A model generated the notes under the pieces. The model did no database searches and was not told the DNA's origin. It worked only from the letters and a program-made list of their open reading frames with translations. The position numbers and the translations under genes were made by a program. Positions 24,064-33,005 of a stretch of 64,000 nt of DNA are shown here, in pieces; positions within the stretch are counted from its first letter, which is position 1; each line of letters begins with the position of its first letter. Location of the stretch: assembly GCA_003243275.1 (NCBI GenBank), contig QFQR01000004.1, positions 62,001 to 126,000 of the forward strand, given 5' to 3'. This DNA comes from Leifsonia xyli (GTDB taxonomy: Bacteria > Actinomycetota > Actinomycetes > Actinomycetales > Microbacteriaceae).

Positions 24064-25446
24064 TCAGCTCAGGTAGTCGACCAGCTCGGAGGCGAGTCCC
24101 GTGTAGCTTGCGGGGGTGAGCGCGAGCAGGCGCTCCTTCGCGGCGTCGCCGATGTCGAGCCCCCGGATGAACTCCGCGAGATCTGCGGCCGTCGCGCGCT
24201 TGCCGCGGGTCAGCTCCTTCAGCAGCGCGTAGGGGTCGGCGATCGAGGAGCGGCCGGCCGTGACCTCCGCCCGGATGACGGTCTGGATCGCCTCGCCGAG
24301 CACCTCCCAGTTGGCGTCGAGGTCGGCGGCCAGCGCCCCCGGGTTCACGGCGATCTCGCCGAGGCCCCTCAGCAGGTTGTCGAGCGCGAGCAGCGAATGC
24401 CCGAGCGCGACGCCGATGTTGCGCTGCGTCGTCGAGTCGGTGAGGTCGCGCTGCAGACGGCTCGTGGTGAGCGTCGCGGCGAGCGCGTCCAGCAGAGCGG
24501 TCGAGAGCTCGAGGTTGGCCTCGGCGTTCTCGAAGCGGATCGGGTTGATCTTGTGCGGCATCGTCGATGAGCCGGTCGCACCCGGCTGCGGGATCTGGGT
24601 GAGGTAGCCCATCGAGATGTAGGTCCACACATCGGTCGCCAGGTTGTGCAGAATGCGATTGGCGTGCGCGATCCGTCCGAACAGCTCGGCCTGGCCGTCG
24701 TGCGACTCGATCTGGGTGGTGAGCGGGTTCCAACTGAGGCCGAGCGAGGTGACGAACTCGCGCGACAGGGCCGGCCAGTCGGCATCCGGATCGGCGGCCA
24801 GGTGGGCGGAGAAGGTGCCGGTGGCGCCGGAGAACTTGGCGGGGAACTCGACCGCGACGATGCGCTCGCGCTGCCGCCGCAGGCGGTGCACGACCACCGC
24901 GAGCTCCTTGCCGAAGGTGGTGGGGGTCGCCGGCTGCCCGTGGGTGTGGGCGAGCATCGGTTGGCCGCGGTGCTCGAGCGCGAGCTCGCGGAGGCGGTCG
25001 AGCACGGCGTCGAAGCGCGGCAGCCACACCTCGGTGAGCGCTGCCCGCAACGTGATGCCGTAGGAGAGGTTGTTGACGTCTTCGCTCGTGCAGGCGAAGT
25101 GGGTGAGCTCGGCGAGCGCGGTGAGTCCCTGCGCGGCGAGCCGATCGCGCACGAGGTATTCGACTGCTTTCACGTCGTGGCGGGTGCGCGCCTCGGTGCG
25201 CGCGAGCTCGTCGATCTCGGGCTGCCCGAATTCGGCGGCCCAGCCGCGCAGCGCCCTGGCCTGCTCCGCATCCACCGGTGCGGCGCCGAACATCCGTCGA
25301 TCCGCGAGGAACAGCAGCCACTCCACCTCGACGTGCACTCGGGCACGGTTGAGGCCGGCCTCCGAGAGGTGGTCGCCGAGCCCTTCGACCGAGGCGCGGT
25401 AGCGTCCGTCGAGCGGGCTGAGCGGCTGAGGGGGAAGCGGACTCAC
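24064..25446 (-). CDS. purB: Adenylosuccinate lyase
   Basis: This 460-residue member of the fumarase/aspartase superfamily cleaves adenylosuccinate and SAICAR in purine synthesis. The signature GSSTMPHKINPIRFENAEAN holds the catalytic flexible loop Ser. THFACTSEDVNNLSYG and MLAHTHGQPATPTTFGKE carry the conserved His residues. The GTG at 25446 starts MSPLPPQPLSPLDGRY, the family-typical N-terminus. It overlaps the phosphatase gene stop by 4 bases (GTGA). Confidence 0.96.
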   Translation of the reverse strand: MSPLPPQPLSPLDGRYRASVEGLGDHLSEAGLNRARVHVEVEWLLFLADRRMFGAAPVDAEQARALRGWAAEFGQPEIDELARTEARTRHDVKAVEYLVRDRLAAQGLTALAELTHFACTSEDVNNLSYGITLRAALTEVWLPRFDAVLDRLRELALEHRGQPMLAHTHGQPATPTTFGKELAVVVHRLRRQRERIVAVEFPAKFSGATGTFSAHLAADPDADWPALSREFVTSLGLSWNPLTTQIESHDGQAELFGRIAHANRILHNLATDVWTYISMGYLTQIPQPGATGSSTMPHKINPIRFENAEANLELSTALLDALAATLTTSRLQRDLTDSTTQRNIGVALGHSLLALDNLLRGLGEIAVNPGALAADLDANWEVLGEAIQTVIRAEVTAGRSSIADPYALLKELTRGKRATAADLAEFIRGLDIGDAAKERLLALTPASYTGLASELVDYLS

Positions 25447-25964
25447 GGGACTCCCTGTCGGATGGCGGGTTCGAGTTGCCGGAAGAGTGCGCTGCAGGCT
25501 CGTTCGATCGTGATGAGGACGGTGTCGAACATGGCGGCGTCCGAGTAGTACGGATCCGGCACGTCCATTGTCGCAGCTTCGGCATCGAAGCCGAGGAGCA
25601 GCTGCACCTTGCTGCGGTCGGCTTCGCTCGGCGCCCACTCGCGCAGCACCCGTTCGTGGCCGCGGTCGAACGCGACGACGAGGTCGAGCTCGGGATACCA
25701 GCTCGGATCGAACTGTCGTGCCCGGTGTCGCGCCGCGTCGTAGCCGTGTTCGGTGAGCGCGGTGATCGTGCGGGGGTCGGCGCTCTCGCCGACGTGCCAG
25801 TCGCCGGTCGCCGCCGACATCACCGCCACGTTCTTGGTGTAGCCCTTCGCGGCGACGATGCTGCGCATGATCGCCTCGGCCATCGGCGAGCGGCAGATGT
25901 TGCCGGTGCAGACGAAGCAGATGCGGAAGACGGCCGAATCATCCGTCGTCCGCTCGAAGACCAT
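25443..25964 (-). CDS. Low-molecular-weight protein-tyrosine phosphatase
   Basis: This 173-residue LMW-PTP has the P-loop FVCTGNICRSPMAEAI with nucleophile C19 and R25, SAATGDWHVGESADPR after it, and the general-acid loop MDVPDPYYSD near residue 136. It dephosphorylates tyrosine-phosphorylated proteins, or perhaps small phosphoesters or phosphoarginine in some relatives. The ATG at 25964 begins MVFERTTDD; an upstream in-frame ATG exists but lacks support. It is translationally coupled to purB. Confidence 0.92.
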   Translation of the reverse strand: MVFERTTDDSAVFRICFVCTGNICRSPMAEAIMRSIVAAKGYTKNVAVMSAATGDWHVGESADPRTITALTEHGYDAARHRARQFDPSWYPELDLVVAFDRGHERVLREWAPSEADRSKVQLLLGFDAEAATMDVPDPYYSDAAMFDTVLITIERACSALFRQLEPAIRQGVP

Positions 25965-26111
25965 GCGCCCATTGTGGCCTCTCGGATCGAGGGGCGTCAC
26001 CCCTCCTCCCCCGATCCGTCATGCGAGCTGCACTCCACCGATGTGCTCTTCTCGGCGCCGCGTCCGCTCGCGACGGAGCAGCATGGCCGAAACATCACGG
26101 AAGGAGCACGG

Positions 26112-26360
26112 ATGCTGTCGGACCCGATCGAGGTGCAACGCGCGAGGGATCGCCTCGTCGAGCTGCTCGCTCTGCACCAGGCGGCGGGTGCGCGTGCGGG
26201 CCGCCCGCCGCGGCTGGAGCGGGAGAGCTGGCGTGGTCCGGCGTACGAGGCCTACGCCTGGCGCGCCGACGAGCTGGCGCGCCGGATGCGGGCTGCCGTC
26301 GTCGAGTTGGGGGAGGCCGCCACGGCGGCACGGGCGGAGCTGCTCCGTGTCGCCGGATGA
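26112..26360 (+). CDS. Small WXG-like helical protein, unknown function
   Basis: This 82-residue, highly helical protein carries SWRGPAYEAYAWRADELARRM near residues 38-58. The WRG at a turn between two predicted helices recalls the WXG100 helical hairpin, though the protein is slightly short. AAGGAG lies 5 bases before the ATG. It overlaps the next gene by 14 bases. The best guess is an ESX/WXG-type partner of the downstream hydrolase-domain protein; the match is only by pattern, so secretion by a type VII system is not shown. Confidence 0.65.
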   Translation: MLSDPIEVQRARDRLVELLALHQAAGARAGRPPRLERESWRGPAYEAYAWRADELARRMRAAVVELGEAATAARAELLRVAG

Positions 26361-27819
26361 GGCGCCGGGCGCGGCGCCGCCTCCGCCGAACCGCGAACCC
26401 GACGTCACCCCGTCGAGCCCGCTCGTCGTGCGATCCGGGCGCTCGATGTTCGTCTCCACCGACGCGCTCCTCGCGCACCTGCCCGAGCTCGCGCTGCTCG
26501 CGGATCAGATCGAGGCCGACGCGCATCGGCTGGCCCTGCTCGGCCTCGAGCTGCCTGCCGGCGCGCTGCGCGAGCGCGTCGAGGGCTGCGAGCGCTCCGG
26601 GTTCGCGCTCGCCGAGGACACGCGCGGGCTGCGACAGGCGATCGCTCTCGCCCAGAGCGTCTACGACCGCGGGGAGCAGACGGTGACCTGGCTGCAGGGT
26701 CTCGGCGCCGAATGGACGACGGCGCTGCTTGCGAGGGCGGCGCTGCCCTTCCTCCCTTTCGCGGCGCTCGGCGGCGGGCTCGCCTGGCAGCTCGCACCTG
26801 GCACCGATGAGCAGAAACGCGAAGCGCTGCAGCGATGGATCCTCGAGAACCCCGAGCTCATCACGAGCCCGGCCTTCGCCGGGTTCGTGCGGCAGGCGGT
26901 GATGGGTGCAGATGACGCCGCGCTTGGCATCGCCGGTGCGCCGCCCTGGGTGCCGGTGCTGCTCGGCGATCACGGCCTCGGCATCCTGGGCGTCGATACG
27001 AGCGCCGCAGTGCTCATCGCGGCGGGCGGCGTGAGCGGCACCCGACTGCTCCACGAGACGCCGGTGCGCGTCGAGCGCGTCTCGAGCCGCACGACCGACA
27101 GCGCGCCGGTCGGTGCCGAGCAGCGGCTCGCGCGGGTGCCCGAGGAGCAGCAGATCCGCATCGAGCGCTACACGGCGCCCGGGGAGGAGCCTCGCTACCT
27201 GGTCTACGTCGCGCCGACGCAGACCTTCTCGCCGGTCGCCGACGCGGAGCCGTGGGATCTCACAAGCAACATCGCCGGGGTGGCGGGGCTCCCGGCCGGC
27301 TCGATCCGCGCGACGGAACAGGCGATGGCGGATGCCGGCATCACCTCCGACTCCGAGGTCGTGCTCGTGGGGTTCTCGCAGGGCGGGCTCGTCGCGGATG
27401 CCGTGGCGGCATCCGGCAGGTGGAACACGGTGGGACTGGAGACCTACGGCGATCCGGGAGGGGGCATCGAGCTGCCGGAGGGGATCCGCGGGGTCGCGGT
27501 GCGGCACAGCGACGACTTCGTGGTGGCGACGGGTGGGCCGCAAGGCGCCACCGATCGAACGATCGTCGAACGGCAGGCCTACCCCGAGGGCGCGGAGATC
27601 CCGACCGACAAGCCGGCGCCCGCGCATCAGAAACGCGCCTACGAGGAGACCGCCCGGCTGTTGGACGCGGGCCGCTCACCGGAGCTGCGTGCGGAGCTCG
27701 ACGCGCTCGACGCCTTCACGGGCGACTACACCGCGCGCGACGGCGCAACGATCACGACGTTCCGCTATCGGGCGGAACGGGTTCCGGCGGAGGCCGCTAC
27801 GAGCGCCGCTTCCGGGTGA
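26347..27819 (+). CDS. Two-part protein: helical N-terminal domain plus serine-hydrolase-like C-terminal domain
   Basis: This 490-residue protein has an N-terminal half rich in helix (ALLAHLPELALLADQIEADAHRLALLG..., a hydrophobic ARAALPFLPFAALGGGLAWQLAPG at about 140-165) that resembles the N-terminal module of WXG-linked effectors. The C-terminal half has a nucleophile elbow EVVLVGFSQGGLVADAV, GLETYGDPGG and RHSDDFVVATGGPQG, as in PE-PPE/cutinase-like alpha/beta hydrolases. The GTG at 26347 overlaps the small WXG-like gene. The substrate is unknown. Its 3' end overlaps the convergent gene at 27797-28213 by 23 bases. Confidence 0.68.
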   Translation: MSPDEAPGAAPPPPNREPDVTPSSPLVVRSGRSMFVSTDALLAHLPELALLADQIEADAHRLALLGLELPAGALRERVEGCERSGFALAEDTRGLRQAIALAQSVYDRGEQTVTWLQGLGAEWTTALLARAALPFLPFAALGGGLAWQLAPGTDEQKREALQRWILENPELITSPAFAGFVRQAVMGADDAALGIAGAPPWVPVLLGDHGLGILGVDTSAAVLIAAGGVSGTRLLHETPVRVERVSSRTTDSAPVGAEQRLARVPEEQQIRIERYTAPGEEPRYLVYVAPTQTFSPVADAEPWDLTSNIAGVAGLPAGSIRATEQAMADAGITSDSEVVLVGFSQGGLVADAVAASGRWNTVGLETYGDPGGGIELPEGIRGVAVRHSDDFVVATGGPQGATDRTIVERQAYPEGAEIPTDKPAPAHQKRAYEETARLLDAGRSPELRAELDALDAFTGDYTARDGATITTFRYRAERVPAEAATSAASG

Positions 27820-28213
27820 ACGGCCGGAAGATGATGCCGATCAACCAGCCGATGATGCCGAGCACGAGTGCGCCCAGCACGCCCCACCAGAACGACTCCA
27901 CCGAGAGGCCGAAGCCGGTGAGCGTCGAGATCCACGCGACCAGCAGGAACAGCAGCCCGTTGACGATGAGCGAGATGAGCCCGAGGGTCAGGATGTACAG
28001 CGGGAAGGCGACGATCTTGATCGCCGTTCCGATGACGCCGTTGACGATTCCGAACACCACCGCCAGCAGCACATACGTCCAGAACATCGGCCACGACCAG
28101 CTCGTCGCGTCGGCGGCCGCATCCCACGACGCCACCTGCACATGCGGATGGAGGATGAGCACGGTCAGCCAGAGGGCGAGGGCGTTGATGAGCAGCCGGA
28201 TGACGAAGCGCAT
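27797..28213 (-). CDS. Phage-holin-superfamily-IV-type membrane protein
   Basis: This 138-residue protein has four transmembrane helices (LLINALALWLTVLIL, FWTYVLLAVVFGIVNGVIGTAIKIVAFPLYILTLGLISLIVNGLLFLLVAWI, FWWGVLGALVLGIIGWLIGII) and a basic end FRPFTRKRRS. This is the widespread bacterial family annotated as phage holin 4-TMS (PF04020-like), usually chromosomal and not tied to a prophage. The function is unknown. Its last 23 bases overlap the convergent hydrolase gene. Confidence 0.85.
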   Translation of the reverse strand: MRFVIRLLINALALWLTVLILHPHVQVASWDAAADATSWSWPMFWTYVLLAVVFGIVNGVIGTAIKIVAFPLYILTLGLISLIVNGLLFLLVAWISTLTGFGLSVESFWWGVLGALVLGIIGWLIGIIFRPFTRKRRS

Positions 28214-28252
28214 GGCGACATCATCCCACCACCCCCGCCGTAGGCTGAAGAG

Positions 28253-29308
28253 ATGGCCGTCATCCTGCGTCCCGAGATCGCCGCCCTCGACCCCTACCGC
28301 CAGGGGCGACCCGCACCCGCCGAGGCGTTCAAGCTGTCGAGCAACGAGAACCCGTTCCCCACCCTCCCGGCGGTCGTGGAGGCGATCGCTGCGGCGAGCG
28401 TCGCGCGCTACCCCGACGGCTCGGCGTCTGCGCTGTGTGCGCGCCTGGCCGAGCGGGTGGGAGCCACGGTCGACGAGGTGCACGTGGGTGCCGGCTCGGT
28501 GTCGATCCTGCATCAGCTCGCGCAGGCGGCGGCCGGTCCGGGCGACGAGATCCTCTACTCCTGGCGTTCCTTCGAGGCCTACCCCGGCATCGTGACGGTC
28601 TCGGGGGCGACGAGCGTGACCGTGCCCAACCTGCCGGACGGATCGCACGACCTCGTGGCGATGGCGGCCGCGGTCACCGAGCGCACCCGCCTGGTGCTCG
28701 TCTGCAGCCCCAACAACCCGACGAGCGCCGTCGTGACGGCTGAGGCCTTCGAGGCCTTCATGGCGGCGGTGCCCGAGACGGTGCTCGTGGTGCTCGACGA
28801 GGCCTATCGCGAGTTCGTGACCGATCCGGATGCGGTGGACGGCATCCCGCTGTTGGAGCGTCACCCGAACCTCGTCGTGCTGCGCACCTTCTCGAAGGCG
28901 TACGGGCTGGCGGGGCTGCGGGTCGGCTACGCGGTGGGGCCGGCGTACGTGCTCGACGCCTGCCGAGCCACGGCGATCGCGCTCTCGGTGACGGAGCCCG
29001 CGCAGCGTGCCGCGCTCGCGGCCCTCGACCACGAGGACGACTACCGCGCCCAGCTCGCCGAGCTCGTCGAGCGCCGCACCCGCATCCGCGACGGGCTGCG
29101 CGCCCAAGGCTGGGAGATCCCCGAACCGCAGGGCAACTTCGTGTGGCTGCCCACCGGCCAGCGCACCGTCGCGGCCGCGGCCGCGCTCGAGGAGCACGGC
29201 ATCGTCGCGCGCGTCTTCGCGCCCGAAGGCATCCGCGTGACCGTCGGTGAGGAGGCGTCTGTCGACAGGCTCCTAGCGGCCACCGATGAGGTTGTGCGCA
29301 CCCTCTGA
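28253..29308 (+). CDS. Histidinol-phosphate/aromatic aminotransferase
   Basis: This 351-residue fold-type I PLP enzyme of the HisC/Pat group has FKLSSNENPFP near residue 23, VLVCSPNNPTSAVV, VLDEAYREFV and TFSKAYGLAGLRVGYAVGP with the PLP Lys. Length and motifs fit HisC2/phenylalanine aminotransferase (Pat) of actinobacteria. Its place directly upstream of E1alpha/E1beta/E2 genes suggests a role in amino acid catabolism, not in histidine synthesis, since no his genes are nearby. Substrate assignment is inference. Confidence 0.85.
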   Translation: MAVILRPEIAALDPYRQGRPAPAEAFKLSSNENPFPTLPAVVEAIAAASVARYPDGSASALCARLAERVGATVDEVHVGAGSVSILHQLAQAAAGPGDEILYSWRSFEAYPGIVTVSGATSVTVPNLPDGSHDLVAMAAAVTERTRLVLVCSPNNPTSAVVTAEAFEAFMAAVPETVLVVLDEAYREFVTDPDAVDGIPLLERHPNLVVLRTFSKAYGLAGLRVGYAVGPAYVLDACRATAIALSVTEPAQRAALAALDHEDDYRAQLAELVERRTRIRDGLRAQGWEIPEPQGNFVWLPTGQRTVAAAAALEEHGIVARVFAPEGIRVTVGEEASVDRLLAATDEVVRTL

Positions 29309-29343
29309 CTTTCGCGGAATGCGGCGCGGCTAGGGTAGACCCC

Positions 29344-30462
29344 ATGGCTTACACCGAGGCGACGGTCCAGCTGCTCTCGCCCCAGGGAACGCTCCTCGAG
29401 AACGACGCCACCGCTCCCTACCTGCCCTTCGTGGCCGCTCTCGACGACGCGCAACTGGGCGAGTTCCACCGTCAGATGGTCGTCATCCGCCGCTTCGACA
29501 TCGAGGCGGGCAACCTGCAGCGGCAGGGGCAACTGGCGTTGTGGATCCCGAGCCTCGGCCAGGAGGCGGCCCAGGTCGGGTCGGCGTTCGCCGCGCGCCC
29601 GCAAGACCACATCTTCCCGGCGTATCGCGAGCACGCGGTGGGTCGCATCCGCGGGCTCGACGTGATCAAGCTCATCGAGCTGCTCCGCGGGCTCAGTCAC
29701 GGCGGCTGGGTGCCCGAGCAGACCGGCAACTTCCACCTCTACACCCTCGTGATCGGCTCGCAGGCCCTGCACGCCACGGGCTACGCGATGGGGATGCGCT
29801 TCGACGGCCTCGTCGGCACCGGCGACCCCGAGGTCGACGCCGCGACCCTCGTCTACTTCGGCGACGGCGCCACCAGCCAGGGGGATGTGAGCGAGGCGTT
29901 CGTCTTCGCCGCGAGCTACCAGACGCCCCAGGTGTTCTTCCTGCAGAACAACCACTGGGCCATCTCGGTGCCGGTCGAGCGCCAGTCGCGCACCCCGCTG
30001 TATCTGCGGCCCGCAGGCTTCGGCATCCCGAGCGTGCAGCTCGACGGCAACGACGTGCTCGCCAGCTACGCCGTCACCCGGGCGGGCCTCGAGGCCGCCC
30101 GTGCCGGGCAGGGCCCGCGGTTCATCGAGGCGCTCACCTACCGGATGGGCGCCCACACCACGAGCGACGACCCCACCAAGTACCGCGAAGACGAGGAGAC
30201 GCGGTTCTGGAGCGAGCGCGATCCGATCAGCCGCTTCGAGGCCTACCTGAGAAACCGGGGCGCGGGCGACGACTTCTTCCGCGAGGTCGCCGCGGAGGCC
30301 GAGGACTTCGCCGCGGATGTGCGCCGCCGCACCCTCGAGTTGCAGGATCCCCCCACCACGAAGGTGTTCGAGCACGTCTACACGGACGCGCATCCGCTCG
30401 TCGCCGAGCAGGCCGCCTGGTTCGGTGCCTACGAGGCGGGCTACGAGGGGGGCGAGGCGTGA
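29344..30462 (+). CDS. 2-oxoacid dehydrogenase E1 component, alpha subunit
   Basis: This 372-residue thiamine-diphosphate subunit has the TPP/Mg motif YFGDGATSQGDVSEAFVFAASYQTPQVFFLQNNHWAIS, and the regulatory-loop region RMGAHTTSDDPTKYR follows. It forms an alpha2beta2 E1 with the next gene product and decarboxylates branched-chain 2-oxoacids or pyruvate, passing the acyl group to E2 lipoate. The GTGA overlap with E1beta shows coupling. Branched-chain (bkd) versus pyruvate (pdh) specificity cannot be settled here; actinobacterial PDH usually uses a homodimeric AceE, which favours the branched-chain role. Confidence 0.92.
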   Translation: MAYTEATVQLLSPQGTLLENDATAPYLPFVAALDDAQLGEFHRQMVVIRRFDIEAGNLQRQGQLALWIPSLGQEAAQVGSAFAARPQDHIFPAYREHAVGRIRGLDVIKLIELLRGLSHGGWVPEQTGNFHLYTLVIGSQALHATGYAMGMRFDGLVGTGDPEVDAATLVYFGDGATSQGDVSEAFVFAASYQTPQVFFLQNNHWAISVPVERQSRTPLYLRPAGFGIPSVQLDGNDVLASYAVTRAGLEAARAGQGPRFIEALTYRMGAHTTSDDPTKYREDEETRFWSERDPISRFEAYLRNRGAGDDFFREVAAEAEDFAADVRRRTLELQDPPTTKVFEHVYTDAHPLVAEQAAWFGAYEAGYEGGEA

Positions 30463-31439
30463 CCGAGCGGATGCTGCCGATGGCGAAGGCCATCAACGAG
30501 GGCCTGCGTGCGGCCCTCCGTGCCGACCCGAAGGTGCTGCTGATGGGTGAGGACATCGCGACCCTCGGCGGGGTGTTCCGGGTGACGGAGGGGCTGAAGG
30601 CGGAGTTCGGCGAGAACCGGGTGCTCGACACCCCGCTCGCCGAGTCGGGCATCGTCGGCACCGCGATCGGGCTCGCGATGCGCGGCTACCGGCCGGTGTG
30701 CGAGATCCAGTTCGACGGCTTCATCTTCCCCGGCTTCGACCAGATCACCTCGCAGCTCGCCAAGCTCACCTACCGCAACGAGGGTCACCAGAGCTTCCCG
30801 GTCGTCATCCGGGTGCCGTACGGCGGCCACATCGGTGCCGTCGAGCACCACCAGGAGAGCCCCGAGGCCTATTTCGCCCACACCCCCGGTCTGCGCGTGG
30901 TGAGCCCGGCGACGCCGAACGACGGCTACTGGATGATCCAGCAGGCGATCGCCTCCGACGACCCGGTGCTGTTCTTCGAGCCGAAGAGTCGGTACTGGGT
31001 GAAGGGCGAGGTGGCCGACGACGGCGTGCCCGCGCCGCTGCACCAGAGCCGCGTGGTGCGCACCGGAACCCAGGTGACGCTCGTCGGCCACGGTGCCATG
31101 GTCGCCCAACTGCTGCAGGCTGCCGAGGTCGCCGCGGGCGAGGGCACGAGCGTCGAGGTCGTCGACCTGCGCTCGCTCTCGCCGATCGACTACGCGCCGA
31201 TCCTGGCATCCGTGCAGAAGACGGGTCGCCTGGTGGTGGCGCAGGAGGCACCCGGCAACGTGTCGGTCGGGTCGGAGATCGCCGCCACGATCGCCGAGCG
31301 CGCGTTCTATTCGCTCGAGGCGCCCGTGCTGCGGGTCTCCGGTTTCGACACGCCGTTCCCCCCGGCGAAGCTCGAAGGCGCGTACCTTCCGGATGTGGAC
31401 CGCATCCTCGAGGCCGTGGATCGCGCCCTCGCCTACTGA
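30459..31439 (+). CDS. 2-oxoacid dehydrogenase E1 component, beta subunit
   Basis: This 326-residue subunit has LLMGEDIATLGGVFRVTEGL, DTPLAESGIVGTAIGLAMRGYRPVCEIQF, VPYGGHIGAVEHHQESPEAYFAHTPGL and SPIDYAPILASVQKTGRLVVAQEAP, all conserved in E1beta. It binds the pyrimidine side of TPP at the interface with E1alpha. The start GTG 30459 overlaps the E1alpha stop. E2 follows 50 bases later, completing E1alpha-E1beta-E2; an E3 gene is not present here, so a shared lipoamide dehydrogenase must be encoded elsewhere. Confidence 0.93.
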   Translation: MTERMLPMAKAINEGLRAALRADPKVLLMGEDIATLGGVFRVTEGLKAEFGENRVLDTPLAESGIVGTAIGLAMRGYRPVCEIQFDGFIFPGFDQITSQLAKLTYRNEGHQSFPVVIRVPYGGHIGAVEHHQESPEAYFAHTPGLRVVSPATPNDGYWMIQQAIASDDPVLFFEPKSRYWVKGEVADDGVPAPLHQSRVVRTGTQVTLVGHGAMVAQLLQAAEVAAGEGTSVEVVDLRSLSPIDYAPILASVQKTGRLVVAQEAPGNVSVGSEIAATIAERAFYSLEAPVLRVSGFDTPFPPAKLEGAYLPDVDRILEAVDRALAY

Positions 31440-31489
31440 CCCACCCCCGTTCGATCCCACCGCGTACTGACCAGCACTGAGGAGGCCCC

Positions 31490-32821
31490 GTGGCCCACGC
31501 AGAGTTCCCGTTGCCGGATGTCGGCGAAGGTCTCACCGAGGCGGAGATCGTCGCCTGGAAGGTGAAGCCGGGCGACACCGTGACCGTCAATCAGGTGCTG
31601 GTGGAGATCGAGACGGCGAAGTCGCTCGTGGAGCTGCCGTCGCCGTTCGCGGGTACCGTCACGGAGCTGCTCGCGGAGGAGGGTGCCACCGTCGAGGTGG
31701 GCGCGCCCATCATCCGCGTCGACTCGGCGGGCGGAACCATCGAGTTGCAGGCGCCCGCCAACGACTCGGAGAGCCTGGGTGCCGTGTCCGACCCGGTGCA
31801 CATGGCCGAGAAGGAGGACGCCGGCTCCGGTGCGGTGCTCGTCGGGTACGGCTCGAAGGGCGGCCACGCGGCCACCCGCCGCCGACGTCCCGGTGCCGCG
31901 GTCGCGAACCCGGATGCCGCCCCCGCACCCGCCGCCCGCACGGCCCCCCGTGGCCCCGCCTCGCAGGTGATCGCGAAGCCGCCGATCCGCAAGCTCGCGA
32001 AGGATCTCGACGTCGACCTCGCGCAGGTGAGCGCCACCGGCCCCGGAGGCGAGGTGCTGCGGGAGGATGTGATCCGGCAGGCCCAGCAGGCGAGCGTGTT
32101 CCGCAACATCCAGACGCCGGCCTGGCCGACGGAGCGGGAGGAGCGCATCCCCGTGAAGGGCGTGCGCAAGGCGACGGCGCAGGCGATGGTGGCATCCGCG
32201 TTCACCGCACCGCACGTCTCGGTGTTCACCGACGTGAACGCGACGCGCACCATGGAGTACGTGAAGCGGCTGAAGGCCTCGCCTGACTTCGCCGGGGTGC
32301 GGGTGTCGCCGCTGCTGGTGATGGCGAAGGCGATCATCTGGGCGGTGCGTCGCAATCCGACGGTCAACTCCTCGTGGACCGACGAGGAGATCATCGTGCG
32401 GCACTACGTGAACCTCGGCATCGCCGCCGCCACCCCGCGCGGGCTGATCGTGCCGAATGTCAAAGACGCGCAGGACCTGTCGATGCTCGAGCTCGCGCAG
32501 TCGCTCGAGCAGCTCACCCTGGTGGCGCGCGAGGGCAAGACGCAGCCGGCCGCCATGTCGGGCGGCACCATCACGATCACCAACCTCGGCTCGTTCGGCA
32601 TGGACACCGGCACGCCGATCCTGAACCCCGGCGAGGTGGCGATCGTCGCCCTCGGCGCCATCAAGCAGAAGCCGTGGGTGGTCGACGGCGAGGTGCGCCC
32701 CGCCTTCGTGACGACCGTCGGCGCATCCTTCGACCACCGCGTGGTCGACGGGGATGTGGCGTCGCGCTTCACCGCCGATGTCGCCTCCGTGCTGGAGGAG
32801 CCGGCGCTGCTGCTCGACTGA
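31490..32821 (+). CDS. Dihydrolipoamide acyltransferase E2
   Basis: This 443-residue E2 has one N-terminal lipoyl domain (FPLPDVGEGLTEAEIVAWKVKPGD; lipoyl Lys K44 in EIETAKSLVEL). An Ala/Pro-rich linker and a peripheral subunit-binding domain (KPPIRKLAKDLDVDLAQVSATGPGGEVLREDV, about 163-195) follow, then the catalytic acyltransferase domain ending with the active-site FDHRVVDGDVASRF. GAGGAGG precedes the GTG start. It receives the acyl group from E1 and makes acyl-CoA. It is the last gene of the operon. Confidence 0.95.
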   Translation: MAHAEFPLPDVGEGLTEAEIVAWKVKPGDTVTVNQVLVEIETAKSLVELPSPFAGTVTELLAEEGATVEVGAPIIRVDSAGGTIELQAPANDSESLGAVSDPVHMAEKEDAGSGAVLVGYGSKGGHAATRRRRPGAAVANPDAAPAPAARTAPRGPASQVIAKPPIRKLAKDLDVDLAQVSATGPGGEVLREDVIRQAQQASVFRNIQTPAWPTEREERIPVKGVRKATAQAMVASAFTAPHVSVFTDVNATRTMEYVKRLKASPDFAGVRVSPLLVMAKAIIWAVRRNPTVNSSWTDEEIIVRHYVNLGIAAATPRGLIVPNVKDAQDLSMLELAQSLEQLTLVAREGKTQPAAMSGGTITITNLGSFGMDTGTPILNPGEVAIVALGAIKQKPWVVDGEVRPAFVTTVGASFDHRVVDGDVASRFTADVASVLEEPALLLD

Positions 32822-32918
32822 GCTGTCGGCGCCGCGGTAATCCGCGGCGCGTCGCTCCGCGAATCGGCACGAGCGCGGTCGCGCCGATCCGCTGTGGCTG
32901 GGTTGGCGAGTCGACCTT

Positions 32919-32959
32919 CCGCTGGTCGAGTGCCGCGCGGAGCGCGGTGTATCGAGACC
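32919..32959. repeat. Palindromic repeat copy at the edge of the defence-like island
   Basis: CCGCTGGTCGAGTGCCGC, GCGC stem, GGTGTATCGAGACC; same family as 3318-3358. It separates the E2 gene from the island starting at 33006. Confidence 0.75.
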
Positions 32960-33005
32960 ACCACCACCGATTCCTGAGGTCGGGGGCAGCCCCTAGCTTT
33001 GCGCC

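Noticed and set aside
27797..28213. Evidence of a prophage (holin)
   Set aside because: The four-helix family is named after holins but is a common chromosomal family; no other phage genes lie nearby.
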